Shown: one piece after another, positions 62,054-64,000 of the stretch
Numbering within the stretch: position 1 is the stretch's first letter
Layout: each line of letters starts with the position of its first letter
NCBI RefSeq assembly: GCF_014672715.2
Contig: NZ_CP058566.2
Coordinates: forward strand, 558,001 to 622,000
Direction of reading: 5' to 3'
Source: Dehalogenimonas etheniformans
GTDB lineage: Bacteria; Chloroflexota; Dehalococcoidia; Dehalococcoidales; Dehalococcoidaceae
DNA length: 64,000 nt
Made by a program: the position numbers and the translations under genes
Notes under the pieces: model-generated
What the model saw: the letters and a program-made list of their open reading frames with translations, nothing else
Databases searched by the model: none
Told to the model about the DNA's origin: nothing

Positions 62054-63664
62054 TTGAACGCTACTCAAGAAATTAAATTAGATACGAACGCGTTAAAAAA
62101 GGAGGTGTCGAGGAGACGCACCTTTGCGATCATCTCTCATCCTGACGCGGGCAAAACTACGCTCACAGAGAAGTTTCTGCTTTACGCCGGCGCGGTGGAA
62201 CTAGCTGGCTCAGTCCGGGCGCGCGCCAATCAGCAACACACCGCTTCCGACTGGATGACCATGGAGAGGCAACGAGGCATTTCTATTTCGGCTACCGCCC
62301 TTGAGATGGAGTACCAGGGTTTTCGCATTAACCTGCTCGATACTCCCGGTCACCAGGATTTCAGCGAAGACACCTACCGGACACTGATGGCCGCCGACAG
62401 CGCCGTCATGGTGCTGGATTCCGCTAAGGGCATCGAGGCACAAACGGAAAAGTTATTCCGCGTCTGCCGCATGAGGGGCGTCCCAATCCTGACTTTCATC
62501 AATAAGATGGATCACCCGGGGCGCGACCCACTGGCACTTCTCGATGAGATCGAGCGGATACTGGGGATCGCGGCGGTACCGATGAACTGGCCCGTCGGCG
62601 AAGCCCCATCATTTCAGGGGGTGTACGATCTGCGCGGCAATAAGATGCTGCGTTTCCAGAGGACGGAACACAACCGGTTCAAGGCCCCGGTGCAGGTTTC
62701 GGGAATTGATGACCCGGCTCTGCCAGAATTGTTGGGTGAAGCCGCCTACAACAAGCTCGTCGAAGATGCCTCTCTTTTATCAGGGGCTGTGGCCGAGTTC
62801 GATCTGGCGCAATTTCTGAACGGGAAGATGACGCCTGTATTTTTTGGCTCCGCACTCAATAACTTCGGGGTTGAGGCTTTCTTGAACTCGGTCCTTGAAC
62901 TGGCCCCGGCGCCGGTGGCTAGGGAAACGGAACAGGGGACTATCGACCCAGCCAGCGATACGTTCCGAGGATTCGTATTCAAACTCCAGGCCAACATCGA
63001 TCCCAGGCATCGAGATCGGATGGCTTTTGTCAGGGTGTGTTCCGGGAAATTCGAAAAAGATATGCTTGTGCTCAACCCTCGGTTGAAACAGGAGATCCGG
63101 CTTTCGAGAGCCTTCAAACTGTTCGGCCGGGAGCGGGTGAGTGTCGATGAAGCCTTCCCGGGTGACGTCATAGGAGTTGTCAGTCCAGGCTTGCTGAGCA
63201 TCGGCGACACAGTGACAACCGGGGAACCGATCGATTTTGCCAAAATACCGACTTTCTCACCTGAACATTTCGGCCTGTTGACCAACGACGATGTAACCCG
63301 TTTCAAGCAGTTTAACAGGGGACTTGAACAGCTTGAAGAAGAAGGTGCCATCCAGGTATTGAACTCTGAGGACGCCCTGAGGCGCGAACCGATCGTGGCG
63401 GCCGTCGGCGAACTCCAATTCGACGTCGTGCTTTCAAGGCTTGAAGAAGAATATGGCGTGAAAGCCAAGGTCCAACGGCTTGGTTTTTCCGGGGCCAGGT
63501 GGGTCAAGAATTCAGATGGAGCAATCCCGCGAATGTCTCTATCAAGCGGCATGCGGCGCTGCAGAGACAAGCGCGATGGCCTCGTAGTACTTTATAATTC
63601 CAAGTGGGAGCTGGAATATTTCCAGAAGGAAAATCCGGGGCTAATGCTCTCCGAGACCAGCTAG
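62054..63664 (+). CDS. prfC: Peptide chain release factor 3
   Basis: RF3 is a GTPase that recycles RF1/RF2. The 536-residue protein has G1 SHPDAGKTTL near 28-37, G2 ERQRGISI near 74-81, G3 DTPGHQDF near 96-103, and NKMD near 150, followed by domain II (MTPVFFGSALNNFG) and an RF3 C-terminal domain. It starts with TTG, with AAGGGGA seven to eight bases upstream. EF-G is excluded by length and by the missing domains IV-V. Confidence 0.94.
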   Translation: MNATQEIKLDTNALKKEVSRRRTFAIISHPDAGKTTLTEKFLLYAGAVELAGSVRARANQQHTASDWMTMERQRGISISATALEMEYQGFRINLLDTPGHQDFSEDTYRTLMAADSAVMVLDSAKGIEAQTEKLFRVCRMRGVPILTFINKMDHPGRDPLALLDEIERILGIAAVPMNWPVGEAPSFQGVYDLRGNKMLRFQRTEHNRFKAPVQVSGIDDPALPELLGEAAYNKLVEDASLLSGAVAEFDLAQFLNGKMTPVFFGSALNNFGVEAFLNSVLELAPAPVARETEQGTIDPASDTFRGFVFKLQANIDPRHRDRMAFVRVCSGKFEKDMLVLNPRLKQEIRLSRAFKLFGRERVSVDEAFPGDVIGVVSPGLLSIGDTVTTGEPIDFAKIPTFSPEHFGLLTNDDVTRFKQFNRGLEQLEEEGAIQVLNSEDALRREPIVAAVGELQFDVVLSRLEEEYGVKAKVQRLGFSGARWVKNSDGAIPRMSLSSGMRRCRDKRDGLVVLYNSKWELEYFQKENPGLMLSETS

Positions 63665-63736
63665 ATTCATTTCTTGTCGCACATTGTAAAATCCTTGGGG
63701 CTGTCGTCTAATTAGGGGGGTAAAGAGAAGCTCAAC

Positions 63737-64000
63737 ATGGGTCCCGAAAGCTATAACCATCATGAGTGGATCGATGTTTCTGTCCCACTGAGCAACGATA
63801 CGATCACCTGGCAGGGAGATCATCCGGTGCGTGTAGAGCGTACCGATGACATAGAACGGGGAGACAGCTACAGTCTTTCAGCCCTATGTCTCAGTTCTCA
63901 TAGTGGAACTCACATCGACGCCCCAGCCCATTTCCTGAGAAACGGTGAGACCGTCGACAAAATTCCGATGGAGCGTTTTGTCGGTGCTGCACGAGTGGTA
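63737..64000 (+). CDS. Cyclase family protein (kynurenine-formamidase-like), 5' part
   Basis: The first 88 codons are in the window. DVSVPLSNDTITWQGD opens the protein, and the metal-binding motif HSGTHIDAPAHF is complete near residues 55-66, as in the cyclase/formamidase superfamily. AGAGAAG precedes the ATG at about eight bases. Members hydrolyse formyl-kynurenine, isatin or other cyclic amides, so the substrate is open. The rest lies beyond base 64000. Confidence 0.85.
   Translation, partial: MGPESYNHHEWIDVSVPLSNDTITWQGDHPVRVERTDDIERGDSYSLSALCLSSHSGTHIDAPAHFLRNGETVDKIPMERFVGAARVV

Noticed and set aside
1-64000. tRNA, rRNA, CRISPR array or reductive dehalogenase genes
   Set aside because: Scanned by eye on both strands; no cloverleaf, no regular repeat-spacer array and no TAT/ferredoxin-type dehalogenase sequence was found.

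Overview
The window reads as a chromosome segment of an anaerobic bacterium, most likely a Dehalococcoidia-type Chloroflexota (Dehalogenimonas or Dehalococcoides relatives). This rests on gene content that I recognise from recall, not on a search: a [NiFe] hydrogenase with fused subunits, 2-oxoacid:ferredoxin oxidoreductase with a rubredoxin, ADP-forming acyl-CoA synthetase, soluble GAF/PAS sensor kinases with OmpR-type regulators, and many corrinoid radical-SAM proteins. No reductive dehalogenase, rRNA, tRNA or CRISPR array is visible. TTG and GTG starts with good Shine-Dalgarno (SD) sequences are common.

Layout. 1-11.4 kb is housekeeping, mostly on the minus strand: the 5' part of recG, a FakB/FakA fatty-acid kinase pair, rpmB on plus, and an arginine cluster argJ-argB-argD, an anchored hydrolase-like protein, argG and argH. 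11.6-15.9 kb is a three-gene [NiFe] hydrogenase operon whose first protein is a response-regulator receiver fused to iron-sulfur and flavin subunits. 16.2-35.1 kb holds a DUF502 protein, an MFS exporter, a two-component pair, acyl-CoA synthetase (ADP-forming), a cation/proton exchanger, an AT-hook-like small protein, rubredoxin plus 2-oxoacid oxidoreductase, a CoA-binding protein, ResB/ResC cytochrome c assembly, rpsU, DAHP synthase and an FAD reductase-like protein.

35.5-48.0 kb is the most unusual part and lies wholly on the plus strand: a second two-component pair, then a long structured leader with phased TTAAC repeats, two small ORFs, an activase-like radical-SAM enzyme, three tandem paralogous B12-binding radical-SAM proteins, two more small ORFs, a SPASM-type radical-SAM protein, and a B12 radical-SAM protein with a C-terminal PqqD-like (peptide-recognition) domain. 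I read this as a candidate regulated peptide-modification (RiPP-like) locus. The product and precursor are unproven.

48.1-51.1 kb is serS-lysS. 51.1-54.5 kb is an AT-richer accessory island with terminase-like remnants, a nuclease gene broken by a stop codon at its presumed catalytic glutamate, small membrane proteins separated by a repeated hairpin, and a secreted protein. 54.6-64 kb returns to housekeeping: recO, an AlkD-like protein, a CsaA-like protein, corA, recR, a YbaB protein, dnaX, rimO, prfC and the start of a cyclase-family gene.
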